Positions 54,622 to 64,000 of a stretch of DNA of 64,000 nucleotides are shown here, in pieces; the first letter of the stretch is position 1; each line of letters opens with the position of its first letter. The position numbers and the translations under genes are program-made. This DNA is from Entophlyctis helioformis (lineage: Eukaryota; Chytridiomycota; Chytridiomycetes; Chytridiales; Chytriomycetaceae). The stretch is taken from positions 62,001 to 126,000 of the forward strand of contig JAHLKH010000041.1 in assembly GCA_025526915.1 (NCBI GenBank), read 5' to 3'. Below the pieces are notes generated by a model. The model saw only the letters and a list, made by a program, of their open reading frames with translations. It had not been told where the DNA came from and did not search any database.

Positions 54622-56826
54622 ATGGGCAAGCGGAAAGGAGACGATACAGCAGCGGCGTCTGGCGTTGTTGCCGCCGGTGGTTCGGGCGCCAGCCCCAACA
54701 AGGACACAAAGGCCAAGGCCGAGCAGAGTGCAGGCGCCGGTGCACGCCACGCCGACGGCGACGAGGGCATGGGCGAGTTCGAGGACATGTGGGAGGACGA
54801 TGCCGAGAGCGAGGACGACGGCGAGGTCGTGATTGCTCCCGACTCGGACGACGAGGATGCTGGTATGTCGTGCCCATGCTTGCGGCTGCCGCTGCCCTTG
54901 CACTGCTTCTGGCTGCTGCTGCTGCCTGTCGCACGCATGTCCGCCGTGTGTGCTCATGCTGTCTTGCCTGCCTCTGTGTGTGTCCCACCTGCCGCTCTGC
55001 CCGCCCGCCTGCCGCTTCCATCCACGCTTGGATGGCCTCGAAAAAAAAAAGACATGCAGGACGGCGAGGCCGTTGTCACGCACGATGCTGGCGACGACGA
55101 CGAGGACGACAAGGAGGACGTCAAGGTCTACCTGCCCGGCCAGCAGATGGAGGAGGACGAAGAGCTCGTTGCCGACCAGTCTGCGTACGAGATGCTGCAC
55201 TCGATGAACGCCGAGTGGCCGTGTCTGAGCTTTGACATTCTGCGCGACAACCTCGGCGCCGACCGCACTGCTGTACGTCCGTCCGACTGGCTTGTCTGCG
55301 CTGTGGTGCACTTGCCTGCGCGCTGCCTGTGCTGACGCTCTGCATCCTGCCCTTGTCCTTGCCTGCCCTTTGCCTTTCTTTTGGTGTCCAGTTCCCCATG
55401 ACTGCATACGTCGTGGCTGGCTCGCAGGCCGACAAGCCAAAGGACAACCAGATCTATGTACTCAAGATGTCGTCGTTGCATCGCACCAAGCACGACGGCA
55501 ACGACGGCATGGACGACGAGGAAAACGAGGACGATCTTGACGACGACCCCGTGCTCGAGTACCGCTCCATCCCGCACTTTGGTGGCGTCAACCGTATCCG
55601 TGCCATGCCCCATCCCGAGGCCCACATTGTGGCCACCATGGCAGATACCGGCAAGGCGCACATTTACGACATTTCGCAGCACGTCCAGGCGCTCGACACG
55701 CCCGGCCTGATTCCCCCTCGCAACCCCGATCCCATCCATACCATCACGCAGCACGGCAAAACCGAGGGCTACGGCATTGACTGGTCGTCCATTCAGACCG
55801 GCCACCTTCTCACCGGCGACTCTGCGAGCCGCATCTTCTTGACAACGCGGACGCCTGCCAAGTTTGTCACGGACGCGACCCCCTTCACTGGCCACACCTC
55901 GTCCATCGAGGACATCCAGTGGTCGCCGTCGCAAGCCAATGTCTTTGCTACGTGTTCTGCCGACAAGACGATCCGCATCTGGGACGCTAGAGACAAGCGC
56001 AAGCCCCAGCTGACGGTTGTTGCACACGACTCTGACGTCAATGTCATCAGCTGGAACCGGTACGTGGTCTCTTCAACCCCCTGTTGCCATTGCCCGTCTG
56101 TCTGCCATCCTCCCCCGACACCTCGCTCCGAGCCCTCTGTGCCGCTAAGACGCATTCAATCGTCTTATGCTTTGGCCTGCGCTTTGGAGCAACAGCGAAT
56201 CAGCACGACATCTCCACGCCGCTTTGGTCTTGCGCTGGGCTTTGGCCCAATGCAGTTCACCCATCGTTGCACTATTTTTTAGTCGTGATATTTCTCCTCC
56301 TTTCTTCTACTTGCTCTGGTCTTGCCGTGCGCGCTGGCAGCATGCTAACGCATACACACACAAACGCTTGCTCTGTTTTGGCGCTCGCTCGCTCGCTTGC
56401 TTGCTCAGCATCAAGTTCTCTGACCACGTTCTCGCGTCTGGCTCCGAGTCTGGCGCGTTCAGTGTGTGGGATCTGCGCAACTGGCCGGCCAGCAAGAGCA
56501 CGCCTGCTCCCTCGGCCAGCTTCAAGTGGCACCAGGGCCCCATCACGTCCATCGAATGGCACCCCGTCGAGTCATCCATGCTCGCCGTTTCTGGCGCCGA
56601 CGACCAGGTCACCATTTGGGATCTGGCTCTCGAGCGCGACCAGGAAGAGGAGGCGGTCATGACCACCGGCCTCACTGGAGAGCAGGTCGAGGTGCCGCCG
56701 CAACTGCTGTTCATCCACCAGGGCCAGCGCAATGTCAAGGAGATCCACTGGCACCGTCAGCTGCCTGGCGTGCTTGCGTCCACGGCTTATGACGGATTCA
56801 ACATCTTCAAGACGATCAACTCGTGA
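54622..56826 (+). CDS. RRB1: RRB1/GRWD1 WD-repeat ribosome assembly chaperone
   Basis: Exons 54622-54862, 55052-55272, 55392-56059 and 56409-56826 give 515 aa in frame. Acidic N-terminal tracts (EFEDMWEDDAESEDD) precede the CAF1C/H4-binding-like segment YLPGQQMEEDEELVADQSAYEMLHSMNAEWPCLSFDIL. The WD propeller follows: HIVATMADTGKAHIYD, YGIDWSSIQTGHLLTGD, FATCSADKTIRIWD, LASGSESGAFSVWDLR and MLAVSGADDQVTIWDLALE, ending ASTAYDGFNIFKTINS. This is the Rrb1/GRWD1 pattern; the yeast protein chaperones Rpl3 for 60S assembly in the nucleolus. The acceptor of intron 1 follows an A-run (AAAAAG|AC). FAP7, another ribosome factor, lies nearby but is not co-transcribed. Confidence 0.92.
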
Positions 56827-56928
56827 TTGCCCTCGTCCCTCTGCCGACTCTCCGACTCCTCCATCCCCACCTTCACCCGTAATTAATAGGACCCATTTGC
56901 ATTTGTCACATGGCTATTCTCCTGTTAT

Positions 56929-59807
56929 TCAACTCGACGCTGGCGGCTCAGCAAGTGCTGATCCAGGCACAACGCGCTCGGTGTCGCCGTCCACAATCGC
57001 AAACGACCGCTCGCTGATATGGCGCGCCGCAGCAGAAGCAGCCGCAGGCGCACTTGCCGTTGCCGGATGGGTGATCTTGAGCGACATGTTGCGTCCATGG
57101 CCGTTGGCGGACGCGGCTGCACGCACATGAGCAAACATGCATCCCGGCACACGGCAAAGCACGCCCTTCCAGCACGGCTTCGCGCCACGGTTCTCTGGCG
57201 GCATGAATGCACCACCGGCCGAGGCCACAACGGGTGCAGGCGGGTGGTAAAACCGGCATGCGGGGTTGAGGCAGTTGGGGTGGTGGCGGCACACGACAGA
57301 TGCCCGCCAGCCGGACTTGCTGCTGCTGCTGCTGCGGCTCCCAAGCCAGACGACGCTTGAGCTAGGGCAACGGCCGCAGGACTTGGATGCGCGAGCCGGC
57401 AGTCGGGCCGCAAACACTTTTCGCCAAACTTGCAGACACCGGGCTTGACCGGCGTTGCGGATGTGGTGGCATGCTTGGCGGAAGAAGCCGAGGCTGCAGC
57501 AAGCAGAGACGCCTTGGCCAGCTGCTTCATGGCCGCCATGTCGCTGGGATGCATGTAGATGCACGCGTTGCCGCTCGTGCAGGTGGACAGATTGGGACAC
57601 GGCTCAATGGGATGCCAAAAGGTGCACATGGCGCCGCGCGTGCACTTGGGAAAGAACCTGCATCTGACAAGACCTTCGGGCCTCCCACTGGCCAGTGTCG
57701 GTGTCTGCAGTGTTGGCGCAACGTCAATGGTATATGCCGCATCGCTGTCTCGATGGTTGTCCTGACCAGCGCCGTCGTCCATGCTGCGACGGTTCTCTCC
57801 CTCGGCAACAGGCGAATGACGCGAGCGGCGGCGGTCGTCATCAGAATCATCTTCTGACGAGGACGAGGACCTGCGGCGGAATCGGTCGGGCGTGCTGCTC
57901 TCCGAGACATGCTCTTGACGGCGGGCAGGCACCGAGTCGTGAAGCGTTGGCCCGAGACGAGACGAAATGCGCTCTGTCGGCAGACGCCCGTCATCTTTGT
58001 CAGACCTGAATGCCGCTGGTGCGCGACCAACCAGAGAATCCACACGCGCAATCTTGGCGTCTGGTGCGCGTGCTGCAAGACCGACAATGCTTGTCCCCAA
58101 TGAGTCTGCTTGGTCCAGCGAAGACTGGACAGCGGCCAGCTTGCGCTTCAGGCGTGCGTTGAGGTCGACAGCCGCCGGTGAGGCCTTTGGGGTCGAGGCT
58201 GGTGCAGTTGGCTCAGTGCGAGAGCGTTCTGGGGATGCTGCTTCTGTCCTCGACTGCCGATCTGCCCTGCGTTCTTCTGATGCCGCGTCCGATACTCGGC
58301 GATCGCTGTGCGCCGGCAACGAATCCGAGATGCGTCTCGGCTGGTGCCCGCTTGCAACATCCTTGACATCTCTGAACGCTCGGCTAAACAGCCGGTTTGG
58401 GTCAGACGCTCTCTCCGATTGTGATCCCCTTATGTCCTGCGCACCGCCGTGCTTGGACTGTCCGTCAACGCCTTGCTCTGCACGACCAGGAACAGGTCGT
58501 TCGCGCTCGGGACTGCGATACCGTTCGATAACCCGCTCAGCAGCGAGAACAGGGCTGGGCTTGGCATTCTTGCTGTGAAAGTGGTCACGCTGCGCGTCGC
58601 GACCATAATCTGGACTACGACGGCGAGTGCGGCTGAGGATCGGGCTGCGACTGCTACTGCGACTGCGACTGCCACTATGCTCGCGGTGTCCATTTCGAGT
58701 GCCGGGACTGGTGCCATTACGTCCAAAATCACGGGCTGGCAGATCCCGCTCGGGCCTGCGCTCCATGTGCCTCTGATGCTGCTCAAATGCCTGTCCCTGG
58801 CTTACTGAATGCGCATCTGGTCTGCGTCGGTCATCGTGCATCTGCTCTTGCTGTGTTTGCGGTCGCTGGTACTGGTGGTCATGGCCGCCTGGACGGCCGT
58901 CGCGCGACTGTTGGTGCCGCTGCGGTGAGCGGCTGGTGGAGCGATGCCGCTGTGGCGAGCGGCTGACGGAATGACGACGGCTGTGGATCCTTTCCGCAGC
59001 AGAAGATCTGGCAGGTGATGGCGATGCTTGTATCGATGGTTTGCGGCCACTATCCAAAACTGGGGAGCGAGATCTTTTGCGCTCAATAACGTGGTCACGT
59101 CTGTTATCCTTCTCGCGTGTGCTGTCTCTACCGTGCCGTTCATGCCGATCATGCCTGTCGCGACTGTCCCTCGACTCGTGCTTGTCATGCCTATCGCTCT
59201 TGCTGCTTCTGTCGGCTCTGTCCGTCCTGTCCGTCCTGTCTTTGTCGCGCGAGTCTCGCCGCTCGCGCCTGTCCTTGTCGTCCCTTGCCACATGAGAGTC
59301 GCGCCGTTCGCGGCGGTCCTTTCTGTCCTTGTCGCGCCTGTCGCGCGAGTCCCGTCTGCTGTGCCTGTCCCGCCTGTCGGCCGAGCGTCGACTCTCGCGA
59401 GAGTCTCGCCGGTCTCGTCTGTCCGACGATCGGCGATGCCCAGACTCGGCACTCGCCCTGTCGTCCGCCCTGTCGTCCGCCTGTCGCCGCTCTGCCGCCC
59501 CGTATCTGCGCCGGCTTGCTGGCCAGCCGGTCAAACACCCAAGAAGTGAACTCGCGTGACATGCCAGGCTCCATGACTGTAGGCACGCAGGGGCAGGCGT
59601 CAGCCGGGATGCGGACAGCCAGCACACACACGCAGATGCAGACGCAGACGCAGACGCAGACGCACTCTCACACAGCTCGCGTTGCACCCAGTCGCGGGGC
59701 CTGTTGTCGCCGACCATCGTCTCGACGAGTTGCACAAGCAGCTCGCACGCTCGAGCCTTGATGTTGTGATCCAGCTCCACGAGCTTGGCCGCCATCGCCG
59801 CCTGCAT
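56929..59807 (-). CDS. ZC3H14/Nab2-like poly(A)-binding protein: PWI-like, R/D-rich, five CCCH fingers
   Basis: N-terminal exons (from 59807 or 59795) encode a PWI-like helical fold: MAAKLVELDHNIKARACELL, NRPRDWVQREL, then across a GT-AG intron MEPGMSREFTSWVFDRLASK. A ~500-residue Arg/Asp/Ser-rich region follows (DRRDRRDSRESRR). At the C-terminus are five CCCH fingers: CRFFPKCTRGAMCTFWH, CPNLSTCTSGNACIYMH, CKFGEKCLRPDCRLAH, CRHHPNCLNPACRFYH and CWKGVLCRVPGCMFAH (C-x5-C-x4/5-C-x3-H). This is the Nab2/ZC3H14 order; such proteins bind poly(A) and control tail length and export. The frame slips twice, between the PWI part and the R/D region (~59490) and between fingers 3 and 4 (~57320), both in GC-rich runs. 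Head-to-head with the RGG protein. Confidence 0.85.
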
Positions 59808-60082
59808 CCGTCCGTCCGTCCGTCCAGCAGCAGATGCACAGCGGGCACACGTTGTTGCCAGGGTGGGTTCGACGTCAGTCGCCAGTTGGGCGGCCGTCGA
59901 GCGATACGGCAGAGAATGCCTGCCACTGCCACTGGTAGCAGGCGGCACTCGGCCTGCACAGCACCACACGGCACCACACGGCACAGCACCACACCACACG
60001 GCACCACACGGCACGCCGCTCACTTGCGCACCTTTGTTTCCGTCGTGAGGCCATCGCCCGATCTTGTCGCTCCTCAGCAAAC

Positions 60083-61212
60083 ATGGCCATGGAGTCCGAG
60101 CCCCTCGACCCCAACACGGCCCACGGCCAGCTCGCCCGCCAACGCCTCGATGCGCTGCTGGCGGCCAGCCTGGGCTTGGACATGGACATGGACATGGGCA
60201 CGGCGAGTAGCACCACCAGCGAGGCTGAGACCACCACCACCAGCAGCCAGCCAGCCGCCACAGACACGGCGCATGAGCCGCTCGATGCCAACGCACCGGT
60301 CGCCTTTCGCCTGTTTGCGTCTCGGCCTGTCGAGCTCGTCAGCATCGTCGATACGTCCATGGACGACTGGAAGGTCAGCGACCCCCGTGTGTTTGAGTGG
60401 TCCACGTAAGCGCCTCCTGCCTTGCTGCTCGTGACGGCCTTCTTACAGCCACTTGCTGGCCTGGCCTCTTCATGGCCGATCCTCGGTGCTGACTCCCGGC
60501 TGGCAACCCGACCGTCACAGGCAGCAAGAGGCGTCGATCCGTGCCAAGCTCGCCAGTGTCGCCGTCTCAAACGACGACATCCTCAAGCAGTCGTCGCTTC
60601 CTGTGAGTTGCGCATCCGCCTCAACAGCGCGGCAGCATCATCGATCGTGTCTGGTGTGCTCACGCTGGGATCCGACAGGCCTCCTACCCACTGCGTGGTC
60701 TCATCACAGTCAGCAAAACCGGCAAAGTGACCGTGCCGCAACGGCCGCAGCGGCTCGGATCTGATCTCGTTCAACTGCCTGGCTACCCGTCTGCACCTCG
60801 GTCGCTGCAACCAACGCCTAGTCCGGCAATGGCCAAGGCACGGTCACGGTCACGGTCGGGAGCAAAGGGAACCAACAAGTCGCTGCGTCGGAGACGGATT
60901 GACAAGCTGGTCGCAGAAGGGAAACTCGCTCGCAAGCCGTTCATTGCTGCCGCCAGCCAGCACTCCACATACAATTCATTCCGACAGCCGTTTAGAGCAC
61001 CAGTCATGTTTGGTCGCGGCGCATTTACAGGCGGCTTGGGCAGCTTCACCCGCGGCGGTTCCAGTGGCGGTGGAAGTGGAGGCGCTCCTGGACGAGGCGG
61101 CTTTTCGTCTGGCTTCTCGCGCGGTGGGTTCACAGGAGGCCAGCGAGGCAGGTTTGGCTCTGACCGCGGTCGTGGACGCGTCGGTTTTGGGCGTGGCGGC
61201 TCGTCGCAGTAG
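60083..61212 (+). CDS. Unrecognised nuclear-type protein with basic and RGG-rich C-terminus
   Basis: Three exons (60083-60405, 60449-60602, 60679-61212), 336 aa, all phases consistent. N-terminus acidic/Met-Asp rich (DMDMDMG). A conserved-looking core follows: VAFRLFASRPVELVSI, DDWKVSDPRVFEWS, then QEASIRAKLASVAVS, SYPLRGLITVSKTGKV. The end is strongly basic (KARSRSRSGAKGTNKSLRRRR) and then Gly/Arg/Phe-rich (GRGAFTGGLGSF, RGGFSSGFSRGGF), suggesting RNA or nucleolar association. I do not recognise the family and give no function; the FRLF motif with a basic tail resembles several small fungal nucleolar proteins, but this is only an impression. The first intron is very short (43 nt). Confidence 0.6.
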
Positions 61213-61385
61213 TAGCATTGGCCGTCTCTCGCTTCCCGCTTGAACAAACCTGAATGCGATCTCGAGGCTGGCTGGTGGCAATACATTTGGCTTCATTCAC
61301 CATATTCGAATCAATAGTCTTTGCAAAAACAAAACGAGCGCTGCTTCGTAGCTAGCCCATACCATGCCCCCAACATCATCGGAGA

Positions 61386-64000
61386 TCACTCATTTGCCTT
61401 GGCCGGCAGTGAGGGCTCGTTGGACAAATGCGAGTGCTCCAAAGGCTCCTTGTGCACCTTGGCAAACATCTCCTGCTCCTTCTTCCGGCGCGAGTTTCGT
61501 CGAGACGCAAACCCTGACCCGCCTCCTCCTGAACCTGCTGCGCTGCTGCTGTCCAGGTTGTCGGGCTGCGTTTGTGGCCCTTCGCCGTCTGTCTCGGGAA
61601 TAAAGTTTCGTGCAACGCGATCTTGGGCTCGGTAGCCATTGCGGCGTGATGAATTGACGCGGATAATGGACTTTTCGGGTGCGGCAAGCTGCTCCGAGTG
61701 CTTCGCGTCTGTTGGATCAGCCTGCGGTGGCAGACCTCCCACAACAGGCCGGTTGGATCGCGGTGCAGTTGTTCTTTCTGACCGGTTGGGGGTGTCGGGT
61801 ACAATCAGAGGTTCTGGCGGTCCAGCAATGTCATCTGGGTTGAGTGGAACAAAGTCGTCGTCATAGTCGTTGGACTGGTTCTGTCGCTCTTCGGTGCGCG
61901 CTTCAGAGGCTGCTGGCTCGGCTGCTTGAGTTGGCTGGGTGGCAACCCCAAGATCCACCTTGGAGCCCGATGCCGACATGGCGATCAGGCCAGCAGACTG
62001 GGTCGCTGCGAGCGGCTGCTTCTTGAGACTGTCCGCTGATCCAGCCTTCTTGGCCAGATCTGCTTTGCTGCCTGTAGCCTGGGCACGACTCTTTGGCGTT
62101 GTCGGTGCCGTCAAACTTGTCACGCTGGCTGATGAACCAGACTTGGTCAATTTTGTAGTTGTGGACGCCGACTTGGCCATTTGAAGACTCTTGGTGCTGC
62201 TGCTACTGCCAAGCGGCTGAGACCCCTTACTTTCAGGAGCTTCCTTGGACACAACCATGCTCGCTCCATCAGTGCCTTCGGCCGCTTGCTTCAAACTGCG
62301 CGTAGAGGATGGACGCGACAGTGCGGGTTTAGGCGCATCGCCAGATGGTGCACGCGGTGCAGCCGCTGAGCCGGTTCCTCGCAGACTGCTTGTGCTTTGG
62401 CTCTTGTGGAGCGAGCTAGACGACCCAGAGTTGGCCATCGCCTTCTTTAGCAAAGACGTGGGCTGCTTGCTGTGACTCGACAGATCTGCCTTGGAGCGAG
62501 AAGTGCTGGATTTGGAGGGCGGCTGGGGTGGATCAACGAGGCCGGCCAACTGAGATGCGCTGGCATGACGTGAGATCGGGGTTGCAGTTGATTTCACGTT
62601 ACGAGCTGAAGCAGGGCTGCCAACAGACGCACGACTTGCAGACCTACTGTGAGAGGCGACTGCAGGTGTAATGGATTGCTGAGAGGTGGAACGAGAGATT
62701 GGCCGACTGTTGGACACTTGCTTGTTTTGCGCATCAGAGGTGGAAGTGGCCAGGGGTGTCTTTTCACTGCCGGCACGAGATAATGGCGCACTCGGAGGCA
62801 GATCCGTGCGTGTGGCGCGATCAAAGGACATTGAGCCGGCAACCTCGCTGTGTCGATCATCCGACAGTGGCTGCTGGTGGCTCTGAGCTCTTGACAGCGG
62901 TGCACTTGGAGGAAGGTCTGTCCGTGTGGCGCGGTCGAACGACATTGAACCGGCAACCTCGCTGTGGCGATCATCCGACAGTGGCTGCTTGTGGCTCTGA
63001 GCTTTTGACAATGGCGCACTTGGAGGAAGGTCTGTCCGTGTGGCACGGTCGAACGACATCGACCCTGCGACCTCGCTATGGCGATCATCCGACAGTGGCT
63101 GCTTGTGGCTCTGAGCTCTTGACAATGGCGCACTTGGTGGAAGGTCTGTCCGCATGGCGCGGTCGAACGACATCGATCCGGCAACCTCACTGTGTCGGTC
63201 ATCCGTCAATGGCTGTTGGTGGCTCTGAGCTCTTGACAGTGGTGCACTCGGTGGAAGGTCTGTCCGTGTGGCACGGTCGAACGACATCGATCCGGCAACC
63301 TCGCTGTGTCGGTCATCCGTCAATGGCTGCTGGTGGCTCTGAGCTCTTGACAGCGGTGCACTCGGTGGAAGGTCTGTCCGTGTGGCACGATCAAACGACA
63401 TCGATCCGGCAACCTCACTGTGTCGGCCATCCGTCAATGGCTGTTGGTGGCTCTGAGCTCTTGACAGTGGTGCACTCGGTGGAAGATCCGTCCGCATGGC
63501 GCGGTCGAAGGACATCGATCCGGCAACCTCACTGTGTCGGTCATCCGTCAATGGCTGCTGGTGGCTCTGAGCTCTTGACAGCGGTGCACTCGGTGGAAGA
63601 TCCGTCCGCATGGCGCGGTCGAAGGACATCGATCCGGCAACCTCACTGTGGCGATCATCCGTCAATGGCTGTTGGTGGCTCTGAGCTCTTGACAGTGGTG
63701 CACTTGGAGGAAGGTCTGTCCGTGTGGCACGATCGAACGACATCGATCCGGCAACCTCACTGTGTCGGTCATCCGACAGTGGCTGTTGGTGGCTCTGAGC
63801 TCTTGACAGTGGTGCACTCGGTGGAAGGTCTGTCCGTGTGGCACGATCGAACGACATTGAACCGGCAACCTCGCTGTGTCTGTCATCCGTCAATGGCTGT
63901 TGGTGGCTCTGAGCTCTTGACAGCGGTGCACTCGGTGGAAGGTCTGTCCGTGTGGCACGATCGAACGACATCGATCCGGCAACCTCACTGTGTCGGTCAT
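61386..64000 (-). CDS. Disordered protein with 38-residue tandem repeats (5' end outside window)
   Basis: An open minus-strand frame runs from the right edge to a stop at 61386, at least 861 residues. The visible N-terminal part is a tandem array of at least 11 units of 38 residues. A Ser/Lys/Thr/Ala-rich region follows (RSTSQQSITPAVASHSRSAS, STKSLQMAKSASTTTKLTKS), with many SxSS and K-S-x-S sites. The C-terminus is more acidic then basic (DYDDDFVPLNPDDIAGPPEP, RRNSRRKKEQEMFAKVHKEP), ending NEPSLPAKANE. No folded domain is visible, so it may be a cytoskeletal or scaffold-type protein; that is a guess. The start and any N-terminal domain are beyond the window. Confidence 0.75.
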   Translation of the reverse strand, partial: DRHSEVAGSMSFDRATRTDLPPSAPLSRAQSHQQPLTDDRHSEVAGSMSFDRATRTDLPPSAPLSRAQSHQQPLSDDRHSEVAGSMSFDRATRTDLPPSAPLSRAQSHQQPLTDDRHSEVAGSMSFDRAMRTDLPPSAPLSRAQSHQQPLTDDRHSEVAGSMSFDRAMRTDLPPSAPLSRAQSHQQPLTDGRHSEVAGSMSFDRATRTDLPPSAPLSRAQSHQQPLTDDRHSEVAGSMSFDRATRTDLPPSAPLSRAQSHQQPLTDDRHSEVAGSMSFDRAMRTDLPPSAPLSRAQSHKQPLSDDRHSEVAGSMSFDRATRTDLPPSAPLSKAQSHKQPLSDDRHSEVAGSMSFDRATRTDLPPSAPLSRAQSHQQPLSDDRHSEVAGSMSFDRATRTDLPPSAPLSRAGSEKTPLATSTSDAQNKQVSNSRPISRSTSQQSITPAVASHSRSASRASVGSPASARNVKSTATPISRHASASQLAGLVDPPQPPSKSSTSRSKADLSSHSKQPTSLLKKAMANSGSSSSLHKSQSTSSLRGTGSAAAPRAPSGDAPKPALSRPSSTRSLKQAAEGTDGASMVVSKEAPESKGSQPLGSSSSTKSLQMAKSASTTTKLTKSGSSASVTSLTAPTTPKSRAQATGSKADLAKKAGSADSLKKQPLAATQSAGLIAMSASGSKVDLGVATQPTQAAEPAASEARTEERQNQSNDYDDDFVPLNPDDIAGPPEPLIVPDTPNRSERTTAPRSNRPVVGGLPPQADPTDAKHSEQLAAPEKSIIRVNSSRRNGYRAQDRVARNFIPETDGEGPQTQPDNLDSSSAAGSGGGGSGFASRRNSRRKKEQEMFAKVHKEPLEHSHLSNEPSLPAKANE
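62790..64000 (-). repeat. 114-bp in-frame tandem repeat array (at least 11 copies)
   Basis: Each unit encodes 38 residues of the form MSFDRATRTDLPPSAPLSRA followed by QSHQQPLTDDRHSEVAGS, with T/M at position 7, Q/K at position 24 or so and T/S at 28 as the main variation. DNA copies differ mostly at third positions, and the array continues past the window edge. The last copy (near 62790) diverges into SRAGSEKTPL. Confidence 0.92.

Noticed and set aside
62790..64000. Regular direct repeats suggestive of a CRISPR array
   Set aside because: The 114-bp units are contiguous with no spacers, in frame within a large coding sequence, and the genome is eukaryotic.

Overview
The window is eukaryotic nuclear DNA, GC-rich and gene-dense, with short spliceosomal introns (mostly 50-120 nt, a few 600-700 nt). 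The coding content points to a fungus. It has a CDC24-type Cdc42 exchange factor (calponin-like, DH, PH and PB1 domains), a GT32 mannosyltransferase, an ALE1-type MBOAT acyltransferase, a Bck1/Mkh1-like MAPKKK and a Clr4/SUV39-type chromodomain methyltransferase. A CHD1L/ALC1-type remodeller with a macro domain, a carnosine N-methyltransferase and a universal stress protein fit an early-diverging (zoosporic or zygomycete-grade) fungus better than a yeast. The species cannot be named from this sequence alone.

Layout, left to right: 3' part of a CWF19L1/Drn1-like splicing factor (+); a Q-rich universal stress protein (+); a 14-exon CHD1L/ALC1-like remodeller (+); two tandem two-RRM hnRNP/DAZAP1-like genes (-); a chromodomain-SET H3K9 methyltransferase (-); CARNMT1 (-) head-to-head with CDC24 (+) across a (CA)n tract; a large unrecognised signal-anchor protein with four 75-residue tandem repeats (-), head-to-head with a signal peptide/Cys-rich/TM/SH3/coiled-coil protein (+); two Sec1/Munc18 genes head-to-head, the minus one with a C-terminal tail of about 900 residues; the PKA catalytic subunit (-); ALE1 (+); a MAPKKK (-); a GH5-like glycosidase (-) and a GT32 mannosyltransferase (-); FAP7/AK6 (+); a VOC-like protein (-); RRB1/GRWD1 (+); a ZC3H14/Nab2-like PWI and five-CCCH protein (-); an unrecognised RGG protein (+); and the 3' part of a gene encoding 38-residue tandem repeats (-), which runs off the right edge.

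Functional themes are RNA processing (CWF19, two hnRNPs, Nab2-like), chromatin (ALC1-like, Clr4-like), ribosome biogenesis (RRB1, FAP7) and polarity/secretion/signalling (CDC24, two SM proteins, PKA, MAPKKK, SH3 membrane protein). These genes are not an operon; adjacency shows only shared promoters in the divergent pairs.

Two window-wide properties matter to any reader. First, at least four introns must use GC-AG rather than GT-AG to keep conserved motifs intact, and nearly all introns carry a CTGAC branch-site-like motif. Second, at least seven genes carry single-base reading-frame breaks, mostly in GC-rich low-complexity tracts. These look like assembly indels rather than pseudogenes, because the conserved domains on both sides are intact. 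Coordinates below span the first to the last coding base with introns included; splice sites were placed by eye.
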